Assembly: GCA_023374045.1 (NCBI GenBank)
Contig: CM041782.1
Span: 184,406,925-184,470,924, forward strand
Source: Limonium bicolor
Lineage: Eukaryota; Streptophyta; Magnoliopsida; Caryophyllales; Plumbaginaceae
Direction of reading: 5' to 3'
Length of the DNA stretch: 64,000 bases
Shown here: one piece after another, positions 45,285 through 58,403 of the stretch
How the letters are laid out: every line of letters starts with the position of its first letter
How positions within the stretch are numbered: position 1 is the first letter of the stretch
Notes under the pieces: model-generated
What the model saw: only the letters and a program-made list of their open reading frames with translations
The model's database searches: none
What the model was told of the DNA's origin: nothing
Position numbers and translations under genes: made by a program

Positions 45285-48200
45285 TCACAGGAAATAATCA
45301 GGCGTCCTCCGGGTTACATCTGGCTCCCTCTCCTTGGAGCTGGTTCAAACTGCAGACCAGATTACAAGGTCAGAGTTTACCCATTTGCTAAACTATCATC
45401 ATCTAAGTATATCTGCTCCCTAGTCATCAGATTCTCATCGCGTGATGGGCAAAAAGGCCATCTCATCGGGCGTGAAATGTGGTGCCAATTTCATCGATAG
45501 CTTCTTATCTATAGTTAGTTATTCATTAAAACTGATAAATTGTTATTTAAAAATAAAATTGTACAAATAAACTAAGCGACTGCACATGCAAATCCTGTGC
45601 CCATACACACATGTTGACTGGGGATTCCATCACATTTTCATCGCGTCAAAGCTATATATTGTCATGTGTTTTTGACTCCTTATAAAGAAAACACGAGCAA
45701 AATCTTGACAGGAACACAAGAAATACCTGAATAAATGTGTGACCTCTGCAGTCATCAACTTCCAATATTGATGCCATATTCCCACAACGGTAACAATAAT
45801 TAGGAGCACTAAAGATCGTAACCACCTTTTGATCCTGCAGCAATACATTCACAAGCATCAGCATAAAAAAATGTAACCAAGAGGAGATATATTTATACAC
45901 CAAGCTACTCACATGACCCCAGTTGTAACCCTCCATCACCAACTGATGGGCTCTAGCAATAAGCTTTAAGTTATTGGTATGGTTGAATTGCTCAGATATG
46001 TCCTGTAGATCAGAATTTTTTTTAAACTATCATTAAACTGGTGCAGACAAGTGCAACTTCTCAGAAATAGGCGATCAAATGTACACCTGACCAAAAGTAT
46101 ACCCAGCACCCCTGGGTGATATACCCCAACCACAACGATCATCTGGGTCAGACCACAAAAGGTCACACATAGGCCCTTCATGTGGGACCTCTTGAACACG
46201 GTCAAAATTCCGTATGTTATCAAGTGTCTCTATTGAAGGTGATAGGCCACCGTGAAGGCAGAAAATTTCAGACTCAACCTTCAAAATCAAATCAATATAC
46301 AACTTTCAACACTGGCAATAAAAATAATTCACAAAAAGAGGCATACAAATATGTTATAGTAAAAAACAAAAGGTGGAGCCAATAGTTTCCCTCTTCAATC
46401 AGCTGAAGAAAGTTCAATTCAAAGAAAACAGCACATGGAAATAATAGTGCATCACTCACCAATGCAGTGAGTGGGAAATAATCAAACAAATCCGTGAAGA
46501 TCTTCCAAACATTCGCATTACCATACCTGCATGTCAAAAATTTAGTCTCAACTTAAAAAACCACATTAAAAGAATGCAATGAGCTCAAGACAATATTAAA
46601 ATATACAAAGTGACATCAATGAAACATCCAAAAGCAGTTCAAGAAAACGGTTTCAAAAGTATACCGCTTCTACAAGTACAGATTCTTCAGAATACAAAGA
46701 AGGATCTACAGAGGTTCAATCAAGTAACCATAAAACACGCTCATAAAATATACAGTGACATATAAAATTATTATGAATTCAATGACTTGAAAGAACAAGT
46801 ACTCTCAAGAAACAAAAAACTCACTTCCGTAGGCATTCATCATAAAATCCATAAACTTGTGTGATCTGCAAGAATAACCACCAACTAAGGACTTAATTCT
46901 CTTACAAATTATCCTCAGAAAGTAAAATATTAATCAGATAGTAATAGGGAAAGAGCCATCAAACTATTAAAATGATAACAGAAATACCTGACGGCTCTCA
47001 TGATTGCCTCTAAGAATTGTAATCCTTTGCGAGAAACGAACTTTGAGGGCCACCAATAGCTGGAATACAAAAATATGTAAACTGAAGACGCTTGCAGATA
47101 CACCCCTTATTACTAATCATTAATCTAGAAATATCAAGTACAGGCATCTCAACATGAACTATAAAGAAATTACCACAGAAATGCAACACAACTTTGATGT
47201 ATAAGCAACACCAAAGGAGTCTATTTTCATATACTAGGATAACAAAGAAATATAAATGGGAGAAGTATCTTAGCTAATATCATGCAGAGGATTTACACAA
47301 GTAAAATAAATCCTTAATTAGTGTACGACATATGTGTGTTTCTGTGTGTAATTAGGTACACCAGCTGCATGTCAGGATGTGATGACAGGATAAAAACAAC
47401 TAGCACTACAGAAGACAATCCAAATATTCCATCTGACAGCATAATCAGTGATCAATAGGTGTAATCTGTGACTAAATTGTTTCCATCATACGTCCCACAG
47501 TAAAACACATGATATGCTATGTTAATGCAGGACCCACATTCATTTTACAAATTCTCACGTGAGCTGCTACCATAATGTATACCCCCAGCCACCACCTAGT
47601 AATACTACATTTTGACAACCGTAGTACTGGCGAAAGAAAAGGATGGAATGTATTCCTCACCGTAACAGTTTCAACTGAATAATAACCTCGATCAACATAA
47701 TCACCCATGAACAAGTAATTTGTATCTGGACACTGCAACCAAAAGAAAAAAATATGTGTCAGCAAACGGACATCATAACCACCATCAATGCAAGAGGCAC
47801 ATTAACATTGCAGATTATGTTCAGTTCAAGATCTATGTCAAGAATCAAATTTTAGAGGGGGCCAGTCAGCTTATAAATGTTACTGCAACATAAAATTTAC
47901 CATAATTGGTATACCACAGGTTTCTTTTCATTATATGCTTGAGAGTTGTGATTAAGCACCACTAAAGCAGAGCAGATCAACCAACGAAGTATTCTGGAAG
48001 GTCCAACAAAGATATACCAGATTGGTGAATACTTGTAAATTGCATTTGCAAAATAGATCCAAAAAAATATCTGGAAAAAGACCACCAAGTACATAAAAAA
48101 ATCTTCAAATGAAGTTTAAAAAGTGACAACCAAAGATCAGTTACAAAGTGTCATATTTCTGCATGTTAACTCGCCTCCGTCCCATTATAGAATGATTTCT

Positions 48201-50022
48201 CCCAAATTGCCACAAATATAAAACAAAGATTCAAAAAACACAGCAAAATAATACCTTTCCTCCTATACGAAAAAGTTCTGCAAGATCATGGAATTGTCCA
48301 TGAATATCACCACAAATTGTCACAGGACTCTTCACTGGCTGCAAAGAAGAAAACAAAAAGTCAGAATCACAACCCAGGTACTCTCATAAGCACCAGTAAA
48401 GTTAGCTCAGGAGCTCAATTCAATAGATTCATTCTAGATTACCATACTAAAAAGAAAAGAAATTGAAAACAACCTGAACATTACTCTCCTCCATAAGTAT
48501 TTCCTTAGCCTTCTCACATAACCCCTCACCTACAACAACAAAGAACAATTAACAAGCAAGAAAGAAACATTCATGAAACGTTAACTTAAAAGCTCAACGC
48601 TGACATATGTTAACAGAAAATAGATAACGGAACCAACAACAGTACAAAACACTGTATACCAGTAGTCGTAACGTTTTTCACCTCCTTTCTATAAAAGCAC
48701 TATTTAGAGCAAAGGAGCTAGAGCCAAAACATGCTTCATAATCAATTGCATAACTTTCATCATTTTACCCAATCGATAGAAGTTGAGTTCACCAATTCTA
48801 GGTCCAACAAGACCTGACCTAACCAAAATCAAGGTGTAACTGAAAAAAAACTACAAACAGCAAGGTTATCACATCAAATTAATCTTCTCCAGACCCTGAG
48901 GACCAGTACATCATTGAAATGAAGCGGACAGAGACTGGCTTAACACCAAGAGTTCAACCACCTTACACTAAAAAAACAAACATAAAGTAACATGTTGATA
49001 GGCTTCTGTATAACTATACAATCTAACCCCAACAATAACGTTCTTGTCCTCCTACAATAACGTTCTTCTCCTCTTACAATAACGTTCTTCTCCTCTTACA
49101 ATAACGTTCTTCTCCTCTTACAATAACCACAAAGTTCAGAAGTACAAAGCACCAAATAGACAACAAGTCTCATCTCTTCTCTATTTCTCGAGGGGTTTCT
49201 GATAGAGATTTTCAGTATCATGCCAAATAACTAGTGTTTAACTGTTTATCAACCATCTTCATGCCATTGTAAGTATAGCTGTATACATCCCAAGAACCAC
49301 GCCACTGGAGTAAGCTGAGACATTATGTACTGTCTTCCGGAAACAGAAAAAACTTGGTTTGAAATTACGGAGCCATTCACCTTCCCTCAGGATGCATCAA
49401 CTGAATGACCATAGCATCCGCCTAGAAGTAGCCTTCAGCTGTCCACCAAAATTAATAATTTATCCATGAATGAAGCAGGTGACAACCTAAGTGATAGAAT
49501 GCAAACTTCTAAGTTTGGCTTCCCAAATCGCTGTCTGATAATACTAAAGTAGCGGCGAATCTGACATAGAGGATATATAATCTCTATCAGCAGTCAGAAA
49601 TGGATTCGGCAGCTATACGGCAAACAAGCAACAGATCTGATCCAAATGCAGAGGTGAATCATGGCTGAATCTCTTTAATTTGACGTTGAGCATCAAACGC
49701 TAACATAGAGGTGCACCAAATGAGGTAAAAGAACGGATCAGGCCAAAATCCACCCAATCGAAGTCCAAAAATGCAATAAATTCAAAATCCTTACTCTTAC
49801 AGAACAGGCGAATCAAAATGATCTGTCAAACAGAACATCCTTTAACGGCCGAGAAGTTAAACAGCCCACGAGGAAAAAGAAACAAACAATCGTGAGTAAT
49901 GCGTCGCGAGAGAGAAAAGAGAAATATACCTCTTGCTCAGATAAAGGCTTGCACTGCATGAGCTGCTCGATCTGTTCATCGAGGTTGTGATGGGTGTTCG
50001 AAGGCACCGGATCGAAACTCAT
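45285..50022 (-). CDS. PP2A-C: PP2A catalytic subunit (PP2A-3/PP2A-4 type), 11 exons, two one-base frame breaks
   Basis: Serine/threonine phosphatase catalytic subunit that works with A and B subunits in hormone, stress and cell-cycle signalling. Exons (minus strand): 49930-50022, 48474-48529, 48255-48338, 47661-47732, 46988-47059, 46825-46865, 46460-46526, 46087-46278, 45913-46002, 45727-45834, 45285-45349; all introns are GT-AG. Allowing for the two breaks the length is 313 residues, as in Arabidopsis PP2A-3 and PP2A-4. Metal and catalytic motifs: GDIHG (exon 3), GDYVDRG (exon 4), RGNHE (exon 5), LHGG (exon 8), RAHQ (exon 9); the C-terminal TPDYFL tail is in exon 11. Exon 2 has GTGAGGGGTTATGTGAG where one more G is needed, and exon 11 has AGGAGAGGGAGCC where one more G is needed. 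The start ATG 50022 gives the family N-terminus with [18 protein letters not shown] favour base-call errors over a pseudogene because all else is intact. Confidence 0.95.
48530..49929 (-). other. Intron 1 of the PP2A gene (1.4 kb) with a 22-bp tandem repeat
   Basis: The longest intron of the gene, GT (49929-49928) to AG (48531-48530). Plus-strand 49033-49128 holds 4.3 copies of a 22-base unit (caataacgttcttctcctctta). A long first intron is common in plant housekeeping genes and may affect expression; nothing more specific is seen. Confidence 0.8.
49033..49128. repeat. 22-bp tandem repeat in PP2A intron 1
   Basis: Four full copies plus an 8-base remnant; copies 2-4 are identical and copy 1 differs at three positions, so amplification is recent. 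Confidence 0.95.
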
Positions 50023-50340
50023 GTCTCAACTTTTGGCAAACCCTACTCGTAGATCTATTGGAACCCTCAGCTTTTCCCCGCTTCTTGTTTCTGGTCTGTG
50101 GCAGTCGACTCGCCGATTCCGACAGGGAGAGAGATGCAAAGAAAAGAAATGGCTAAAGAGAAATGAAAATAGAGGACAGAAGGAAACTAGAGAGGAAGAG
50201 AGGGGCAGGGAAAGAGAGACGAGCAAAACAACAAAAGCACCTAGATGAAAACCCTCGGACTCGATCAATCGCCACTAGGCTTTTTAATTAAATTTCTGTT
50301 CTCATCTAATACATCTCATTTATTCTATATAAGAAAATTG
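50023..50340 (-). promoter_or_regulatory. PP2A leader and probable core promoter
   Basis: On the minus strand a TATA-like TTATATAG (50325-50332) lies about 300 bases before the ATG. It is followed by a long CT-rich leader (about 50150-50223, CTCTCTTTCCCTGCCCCTC type). Pyrimidine-rich leaders of this kind are frequent in plant housekeeping genes. The start of transcription was not determined. Confidence 0.4.
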
Positions 50341-52797
50341 TGTCACAGTGCCCGTTTTTCCTGATAATTATAACAAAAAATTTGTGTTTGTGTCTCTTTA
50401 GCGTTCGGCTGTATTTTTTTCCGCATAAATGGACGGTACAAATGCATAAGTATATTTTGTTTTGTACTCTTTTATTTATTTTGTTTAAGTTGAAAGATAA
50501 ATGACTGCACCAAATGTTAATTTTTTGTTTCCGTGCTTTCACTTCCGCTTCTTTTCTCCTTTTATAATGCAATTACATCTTATGACATTTTTCATAAGTT
50601 ATTTTAATTGTTATAAATTACACAATGCTTCAAATAATTTATAAAAATAGTACTACTTATTTAGCCAAATTTTAGAAAAACACATTAATAATACTAATTT
50701 ACAATATATTATTTGTAATACCACATAGATTAATAAAATTAAAAAATCAAAAAATATACACTTATTGATATATGAATTAAAATATTAAAAAAGTATATAG
50801 AAATATGAATGTATATAAATTTATTAACATACAAAGTTACAAAAATATTATATATTATTAAAAGTTACAATTTCACTAAATAAATTCACACAACATTATC
50901 AGAAAATTTGAAACACTTGTTCTCTTTTTTTACGCTTTTATATTTGTAAGAGTTATAAAATTAAGAAAATAACAATATATTGTTTATAAGTTATAATTTT
51001 TACTTAAATAATTGAAATTAAAAGTTTTTTACTTATATAAATATTTTTATTTTCTTTAGTTTCTCAGGTTTTTATTGTAAATTAAATACTCATAGTAATA
51101 TATTGTTTGTGAATTTTTCTATTTATTTTTACTAACAAAATAAAGTTACGTAGTGTAATATAATAAATTGTAATTGTAATACAGAAACGGTAAACGCACT
51201 ACATATAACAAACTTAACCAAATATGTTGCATATATGCCGCACTGCTAAACTGCAGTTTTCAAAACAACTACAAATATGTCAGCGCAAACCTGCCAGTAA
51301 ATATGCTGCAAATATGCCAGCGCAAACCTACTACCAAATATGTTGCACATATGCTGCCAAAACAGTCATGCTGAACAAAGTGTTAGACTTGTTTTTCTAT
51401 TTGGCAATTGGCATGTTTGTTTTCTAAATCTCGTCAATTGTACTATGTGTTCCTTCTCAGCAATAATTTACCCACTATGGGTGAAAAGCGTTGCTTCATC
51501 TGACTCCATTTTCCACATTTTTTCTCATTTAGGTAGAACTTTTACTCCTCTCAACAACCTCATTTTTGTCGACTTCACTACTATGTTTTGCAGATGGATA
51601 TGCATTGTTCTCTACTTTATCTGTAGATATTCAAAAGGAGAACCTTATCCTCTTATCTCCTTAGAATCTCCAGTGTGGCTTGGTATGTATCCCTACTCTT
51701 GACTTCTCTCCTTTATTCTTCCTGTCAGTTATAAATCTGAAGTTTTGGGTGGAAATGTAACTCTAATTTTTGGGTTCTGATTTGGCGCTTAAGATGACTA
51801 GTTCTCATCTTTTTCTTCCTCTATTTGGTTTGCATGTCCCTTTGCAACACTAATCTCTCCTTCGCTGCCAAATAAACTGTAGGTGCACCCAACTACTATT
51901 AAAATATGTCAAGCTTATAACCATGATCAAGGTAGATAAAATAAACCTAAATGAATCCTTAATGTCTTAAGTAAGTCCTATTAGTGGCATACACATCGAT
52001 TTAAGTCAATTAAGTCCTAATAAGCCTTAAATCACCTTTAAACCCTAATATTAGCATAAGTACACAAGGCTAAAAATGATCTCCATAATTAACCGTCTTA
52101 TCATAGTTTTTCTCTCTCAAAAGTACTTCCTTAAAGGCTAGTTGGGCGTCATTAGATTAGTAAAGAGGGGGCCTAGCTTGTTCATTCCTTAAAGCACTCT
52201 TTCAGAAGTATTATGATAGAATGCTCCAATAGAATTAGGGCAACAAAGCAAGGAGGTGATGTTGGTGCTTGGGAGACAGCAAGCATTAGGTGGCAGCAAG
52301 TATGAGATGGTAGCAAGCATGAGGTGGCAAGCAAGCATGAGGTGGTAAGCGAGCAACTAATAGAGGCCTAGTCACCATCCTAGGTGAAACCAATTTATCA
52401 CCCTTTCAGCCACCTTAAGGTCCAATAGTAAGCAAACACCCAAGGAGGGCAGTAGGTCCAACCAGATGAGAACACCACTTTCTAAAGCACACATCCATGT
52501 AGGAGGTAGCATTAACCTAGGACATCACTTGATGAAACATACATCCAAGGAGGAGGAAGCCGATTTCACCCATGTCCAACCAGCTTATTAAGTTTTCAGC
52601 AGCCTAGCAAGCCACACCTTAGGCCCCATAGAATTCTGGCATGTGGAGTATGGTTGGCACAAGCTTATGAATTTGCTTCACACGGAAGGAAAGGGGAGCC
52701 AGCCTCTTAACCCCTTATCTCTTCAACTCATCATTCACTTCTTAACACATCTCATACTAAACGAGAAAGGAAAGGAAGCGAGTAAAGAAAAGATCAG
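50341..52797. other. AT-rich intergenic DNA and 5' part of an older LTR
   Basis: No gene is supported. 50560-51200 is very AT-rich. 51220-51360 has a loose repeat around 'aaatatgytgcayatatg'. 52270-52350 repeats 'gcaagcatgaggtgg'. From about 51.9 kb the sequence resembles LTR DNA and probably continues after the nested solo LTR at 57012; I could not find its exact start. Confidence 0.4.
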
Positions 52798-54997
52798 CCT
52801 TGTGAAATACCCCGAACTTAAATATAAGGATTAAAATTAATCTAATACGTATTTAAGGCCTAATGGTACCTAATTAATATTGGTAAGGAAAAATAAATCC
52901 AAAAGAAATAAAGAAACGCTTAAAAGGCGAAAAACGCTAAATAAGCGTTAAATAACCATAGGAGGTATGAGGCCTCGGTTAGCGTATTATACGGATCCTA
53001 AAGGTTTAATAAGACCTAAATAATATATGGGAACAACTCCCGAAGAAAACGGATCCAAATAATGAATTAAAACGCTAATAGAGCTTTAGAGCACGTTTTT
53101 CAAGAAAACCCGAAAACGTGACTTTAAGTGGTCAAACGAACCCGTAAAAATTATAAATCATTAAATAATAATTATTAAGCATTTATGGGAGCTTAATAGT
53201 TAATAAAAATAATTAAACGAGGAAATTCCGGAAAACGGGCCCGGTAAGTGAATAGTACCGAAACCGGGTAAAATAACGAGCGTTTTCTGTAAAAGACGAA
53301 AAACGCTCCAGCTAGTATACTGTAAGGGGGCGGTTTTTAAAGAGTCAAATAACTCCCTCACACACACATGTAACTAGCTAATTAAATAAGAGAGCCAAAA
53401 GCAAAAAGCAATAAAGTAAAAGAATTACTTTATGCCCTTTCCTCTCACCTCACTCTCACAACTCACTCATCTCTCTCTTTCCTCTCCCCCTCCACCGATT
53501 TCTCCCTCCTCTCTCTCTGGTTTGGGCGATTTCATGGAGCTCCACAAGCCTCCCATGGCTTCTCCTCTTTCCACATGCTCTAGCTTCACTTGAACTCCAA
53601 AGGTAAAAATAACTACATATTTGAACCCCCCTCATCCTCCTCTATCATTCTCTCTTTTCAAAATTCGAAAAGGATGAGTTTCATCTCCATGGGTTTTCCC
53701 CATTTGAAGAGAAAAGCGCACCATTATGGAGCTTGGAGTCTCCCTTTCCAACAAGGTAAAAATCTACATGAAAAACTCATGTTTTTCCCCACCTTACTTC
53801 ATAACCGATTTTTGCCTCTTTGTAATGCTTTGTTTTCTCTCTTTTTCTTGAGCATAATACCAACCTTGCAATGGTGGTGGATTCACCTTGTCGATCCAAG
53901 GGCTAAAACCCCTCTTAATACACTCCAAAGGTAAACCCTAGAAATCTTGTTCTAAACATTTTATGAACTAGCATTAATTAAGGGGCTAGTATATTAATTA
54001 CATGTACTTTATGTGCCTTGGGTGATGGGAATGGAGTTTGGCAACTCCATTCCCAATGTGGCCGATTTGGGCAAGGAAGAAAGGAAGAAGAGAATTGAAA
54101 AGGGAATGAAGGAAATAAGAGCTTAAGGTAAGAGCTCTTTCTTGAAAGCTAAATTTAATGCATTAGAGTAATGGGAATGGGTAAACCAATTTAAAGAACC
54201 CACAGAGTGTATTGGTAATGTAATTGTGAAATTTTGGGTATTTGTGAACTAGTATGTGAATTGTAGGCCTTAGAGCCAAGTGTATTGTGTATGTGCATTA
54301 GTAATGTGGATTGAGGAAGTAACGATGTATTGGTATTGTAATTGAGGAAGTAATGGTGTACTAAGATTTTGTATGTGTGCTGGTAGAACCCTTGTGGTTT
54401 GGCTAGATTAGGAATGAGTTTGATGAGAAAGTACATATGTGGAGAAGTAAGAAATGTAGGGGAACTATGGCAAAATTTTGGTAGGAATATGTACATGTAT
54501 GGATGACTTGGTGAACGGGAAAACCAAGGTGTGTATTGGAGTTAGTAGAGATGTTTAATGACTATGGAGTAGTAGTTGTGGTAAGAGAATGAAAGGATAT
54601 AAAATCTGTAGCAAGGGGTATTGGATTGCCTTAGAGAAACTAGGAAGAACTAGAGTATAAGACTTGGTAAATGAAGGTTGGACTTGGTATAGATGGTGTA
54701 ATTACTTGGGAATGTATTTGGGATGCTAATAGTGGCATTGGTTGGGAAGTAATGGATGGTAGAATGGAGTTTGAAAATCTGTAGCATAAGAGAAAAAAAC
54801 TGTTGAAAGTGTTAAAAGGAAGTGAGGAAATTGTATAAATTGGTTGATGAATTTAGTAATGGGGTTAGTGAATGAATTGAGGTATTTTAGGAAGCCTAAA
54901 TGGCACTAAAACATGTGGGATTACATGTAGGAGGATTGGGGAAACAATGGGTGAAAATGGGAAAGAAAAATAAGGTCTGTAGCAGTGTCCTACTACC

Positions 54998-55335
54998 GTC
55001 CGACCCACAGCCTGGATCGGACGCTGGGTCGGACATGGCTTAAACAACGAAAATAAATCTTTCTGGAACGGTCCGACCCAGGGCCGTGAGTCGGACATGG
55101 GTCGGACATGCAAAAAATTATGGTGTCGAAGTTTCTGACTCCGTCCGACCCAGAGGGTGAGTCGGACGTGGGTCGGACAGGGCTAGGACAACAGACCCGA
55201 AACAATCTGGAATGGTCCGACCCAGAGGTGTATGGGTCGGACGGAATAGTGCTGGGTCGGACAGGGAGAATTTCAGAGGACGAGAATCTACTGGAATGGT
55301 CCGACCCAGGGCTTGGGTCGGACGCTGGGTCGGAC
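54998..55335. repeat. Palindrome array, GTCCGACCCA type, five modules
   Basis: Five modules of one GTCCGACCCA box followed by two TGGGTCGGAC boxes (a few decayed), spaced about 65-70 bases. Spacers carry 'tctggaayg' just before each module. It is the mirror image of the array at 17766-17949, as expected for the same LTR class on the other strand. Confidence 0.92.
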
Positions 55336-56182
55336 GACCCATAACTTACAAAAAAAAAACTATATGATTATAACTAGTATATATATATATGTGTACCCAC
55401 CTATACATATGTATATATATGTAAGTAAACCATGGATAAGTAATGAAAAGAAAGTAAATGAAATGTAAGTGTAAAGAATGTAAAGACTTAGTAAGTATGA
55501 ATTAGGAAATGTAAGAGTAATCGAATTAGGTTCATGATAGTTAGAGTAATCATTCAATTATATGTATATCATAGGAACTTGATTTGTGAACACCGGAGGA
55601 ACGTTGAGATACAAGTACAACGGTGAAAGGTATGATTTCTTCATGCCCTGTATCCTAATCTGGTTACCCCGATTTGTGTGCTTATTTGATCACCTAAATA
55701 AGATAAATGCATGAATCGGACTATATTGCACTTATCTGTGCTTGACTTATGTTGTTCGTGATATTTATTGTCTTGAACACTAGTTTGTATAATTCATGAA
55801 ACATATGAATGATGATGAATTGTATTCGAATCTTGTATTGTACTTAAGCATTGTATTGTATTTCGTATAAATGTGTATTAAGCATTGTAATTGTGTATGT
55901 GGCCTGTATGAATGACTTCTGCTAATTCCTAACTACCTAACTCCTAACTTAAGTGAGTAAACTGGAATGAGTAGAAGTCCGATATAGCTTCGGCCACGCG
56001 TGAGGATGAGGAGACACAAGAGGTTGGATCCGATTCCTGGTTCTTAAACTGGTCCACGGCCCAAATCCCTTAAATGGGTATCCTGGATTGGTGAACCAAG
56101 TAAATCCCGGTGGTGGACCGAGAGTAGTTCCCCGGGCCGGAGGTCCCGACGACTTAACATGAGTAAGAGAAAGTAAGCAAGT

Positions 56183-56212
56183 ATGTATGAGTATGAGTAT
56201 GAGTATGAGTAT
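56183..56212. repeat. GTATGA microsatellite
   Basis: About five units of GTATGA/GAGTAT inside the solo LTR. Confidence 0.85.
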
Positions 56213-56876
56213 GTATGCGTATGTATGGAGTAATGAGTAAAAGAGTAATCTCCACCCGATTAACCCGGGTGGACCAATGAAGCTAACAAGTATTGTGTAT
56301 TGTGTATGTAATGAGTATGTGTAATTCGGGAGAAGGTAAGTATGTATTGGATGGTTTACATTGTGCTCCTTGTATGAAATGAAGTGTATGTATGTATGCC
56401 TTGCGTAAGTATTGTAATGTTATGTATAAGAGCATGTATGCATGTATGTATGAATAAAATGAACCGCATGTATTCGACCAAGTGGTCGGCGTACCCTCAC
56501 TAGTACGCGGGGTATGCGGTTATCATGCTCAGCGAAAGCTGACCCCCTCGGGGGAACGTTTTTAGTGTGCAGGTACCCGAAGCGGTTTTGGTCAAGGTAA
56601 GAGACCGGTGGCACACCCTTGTCTTCAGGAAGCAAGTAGTTGTGAGAAATGGGTAGTGGGTAGACTCTTAATGGGTACATAGGAACTTGGAAGAATCATG
56701 GTATTGTATTTGGAACTTAGTAAACTCGGTTATGTATTTTGTATTGTATGGTTTATGAAGGAGTAAAGTGTTGAATGGAACATTGTAGTATTCGATTGAT
56801 GAATGGAGTATGTGTTGTAGACGTGTAGTACTCGGGATTCCGGTCCATCAGACCGATGCTGTATGTAGAAGTAGTA

Positions 56877-56906
56877 GCCTTGTTAGTCACGAGGGTGACT
56901 AACGGC
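56877..56906 (+). other. Conserved 3'-end LTR hairpin (copy 3)
   Basis: GCCTT, stem GTTAGTCAC, loop GAGG, stem GTGACTAAC, then GGC. All nine stem pairs are canonical. It lies about 100 bases before the LTR 3' end. Confidence 0.75.
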
Positions 56907-57011
56907 ATTGTATCACCCACTGTATGTAAGTATTTATCCGCTGCGTGAATCTGGAAGTACGAGGAGATTGGACGGTAATGATTGTATTAATGGCAGGGGT
57001 GTTACACCTTG

Positions 57012-58388
57012 TAGTAGGGAGAAGTCAACCGGGAGCAAGGAAGAAATAAAAGGCCTTACTCTTGTCAATACTTCATCCTCTTTCAAGCCTCTAAGTACTC
57101 TTAGGTGTTCTAGCTACTATTAAGGGATTATGAGGTCTTGGGAGGAGTTTCTTTACATTTTTCCAAGGTAATTTCAAAGACTAACCATCCTTAAACATCT
57201 ATATAAATTTGTTAGTCTTTTAAGGGCTTTAAGCTAGCAAGTTGGAAAAGAGTTTCTAAAGAAGAAAATGGTGTTTTAAGACTTATCCTATATTACCGAA
57301 ACATTTGGGGGTGTTCTAATTATCTTATCACATGAATAAGAGCTAAACTAATCATAAAACTAATTTGGTTGATTGGTTGTTTCTTTTGTGGCCGAATATT
57401 TTGTAGTTTATTTGGAATGAATAACCTTGTTCTAAGATGTTTATTATTGTTGTTGTAATTACAAAACTATTCAGGTTGTTGGTTGATTAATATGGTCGGA
57501 AGGTGTGGTGTTGTATTGCAATGGATAACCTTTGTTGTTAAAGTATGTGTTACGGTTGATATTATTTCTTAAGTTGAACTTAGTGTTTGTCTACATAACC
57601 AAGTGTGTTTGTCTAAGGAAAACTAAATGATTAACCAAGGATAAATGGCATGAATAATGAACTTGGAAGTGGAACTGAACGGGCCAAATAGATGGATTTG
57701 GAACTTTGGCACCAGTTGTCTTATTATTATGATCATTTAGGTCATGGTATGCCACGGGCTCCTTGGGACACTCTATGGTTTTCCTACACTATAGTTTAAA
57801 GGTACTATAAGGATGTGCAAATCTTTAGGGTCTAAAGTGCGGTTGGAAAAGTTGGATCGCCTATATGATGAGGGATTTATCCCTAGAATTGGAATGGTTG
57901 GAAATGGGAGTTCATTGGATAATATAAACACTCAAACTGGCTGATATTTAAGTTATTATATGTCTTGAAAATTTGGAATGTATTTTATGTGTGTTTGATT
58001 ACTTATTTGGTACACTATTTTCTATGGTTAGCTTTGAATTACTCACCATTGATGACTTTCTATTTTTGTGCCATGTGGTCATTTATGTGTTGTTTGAAAC
58101 TATGACAGATACAAGTGAAGATGAATCATTTCCTTGAAGTGTTGTAACGATGAGAGCTCGAGTGGGAGAGTAGAGACTTCCACCTAGACTACATTTTGGT
58201 TTAAACTTTTGTAAGATTGTTGTAATATGTATAAGTATTATGTATAAGTTGGTAAAAGCCTTAACATTCATTGAGGTTGTGAATGTGACGGTAACACCTA
58301 TAGGTTTAAAGACTTATGTTGTTGTATAATTTACACTTGTTTATTAGTCACTAGTAATGTAAATGGATTAGAAAATCAGGGTGTTATA
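57012..58388 (+). mobile_element. 3' part of an older Ty3 LTR interrupted by the solo LTR
   Basis: The LTR resumes after the CCTTG duplication and ends GGGTGTTATA at 58388, directly before an iMet-type primer site. Near its end GCCTT is followed by ACATTCA...TGAATGT pairing around a GAGG-containing loop (58258-58298) and 'cggtaacacc', again the shared layout. No gene is present. Confidence 0.65.
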
Positions 58389-58391
58389 AAG

Positions 58392-58403
58392 TGGTATTAG
58401 AGC
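58392..58403 (+). promoter_or_regulatory. Primer-binding site, initiator tRNA-Met type, one mismatch
   Basis: TGGTATTAGAGC differs at one position from the standard TGGTATCAGAGC and lies 3 bases after the LTR end. Confidence 0.8.

Larger units (their letters stand above)
52803..57006 (+). mobile_element. Solo LTR, 4.2 kb, perfect target duplication CCTTG
   Basis: It begins TGAAATACCCC and ends GGGGTGTTACA, with CCTTG at 52798-52802 and again at 57007-57011. No primer site, polypurine tract or coding domain is attached. It has the same termini and general content as the LARD-like LTR at 15526-20335. It includes a TC-rich leader-like stretch (53450-53530), a palindrome array (54998-55335), a GTATGA microsatellite (56183-56212) and the conserved 3'-end hairpin (56877-56906). 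Unequal recombination between two LTRs is the usual origin of such a structure. Confidence 0.88.

Noticed and set aside
44938..45500. Plus-strand frames over the 3' end of the PP2A gene
   Set aside because: Antisense to the last PP2A exon and its 3' region; no independent support.
50026..50268. Minus-strand 80-codon frame with a hydrophobic Leu/Ser run upstream of PP2A
   Set aside because: It is the CT-rich PP2A leader read in frame; a CT-rich DNA repeat gives Ser/Leu runs.
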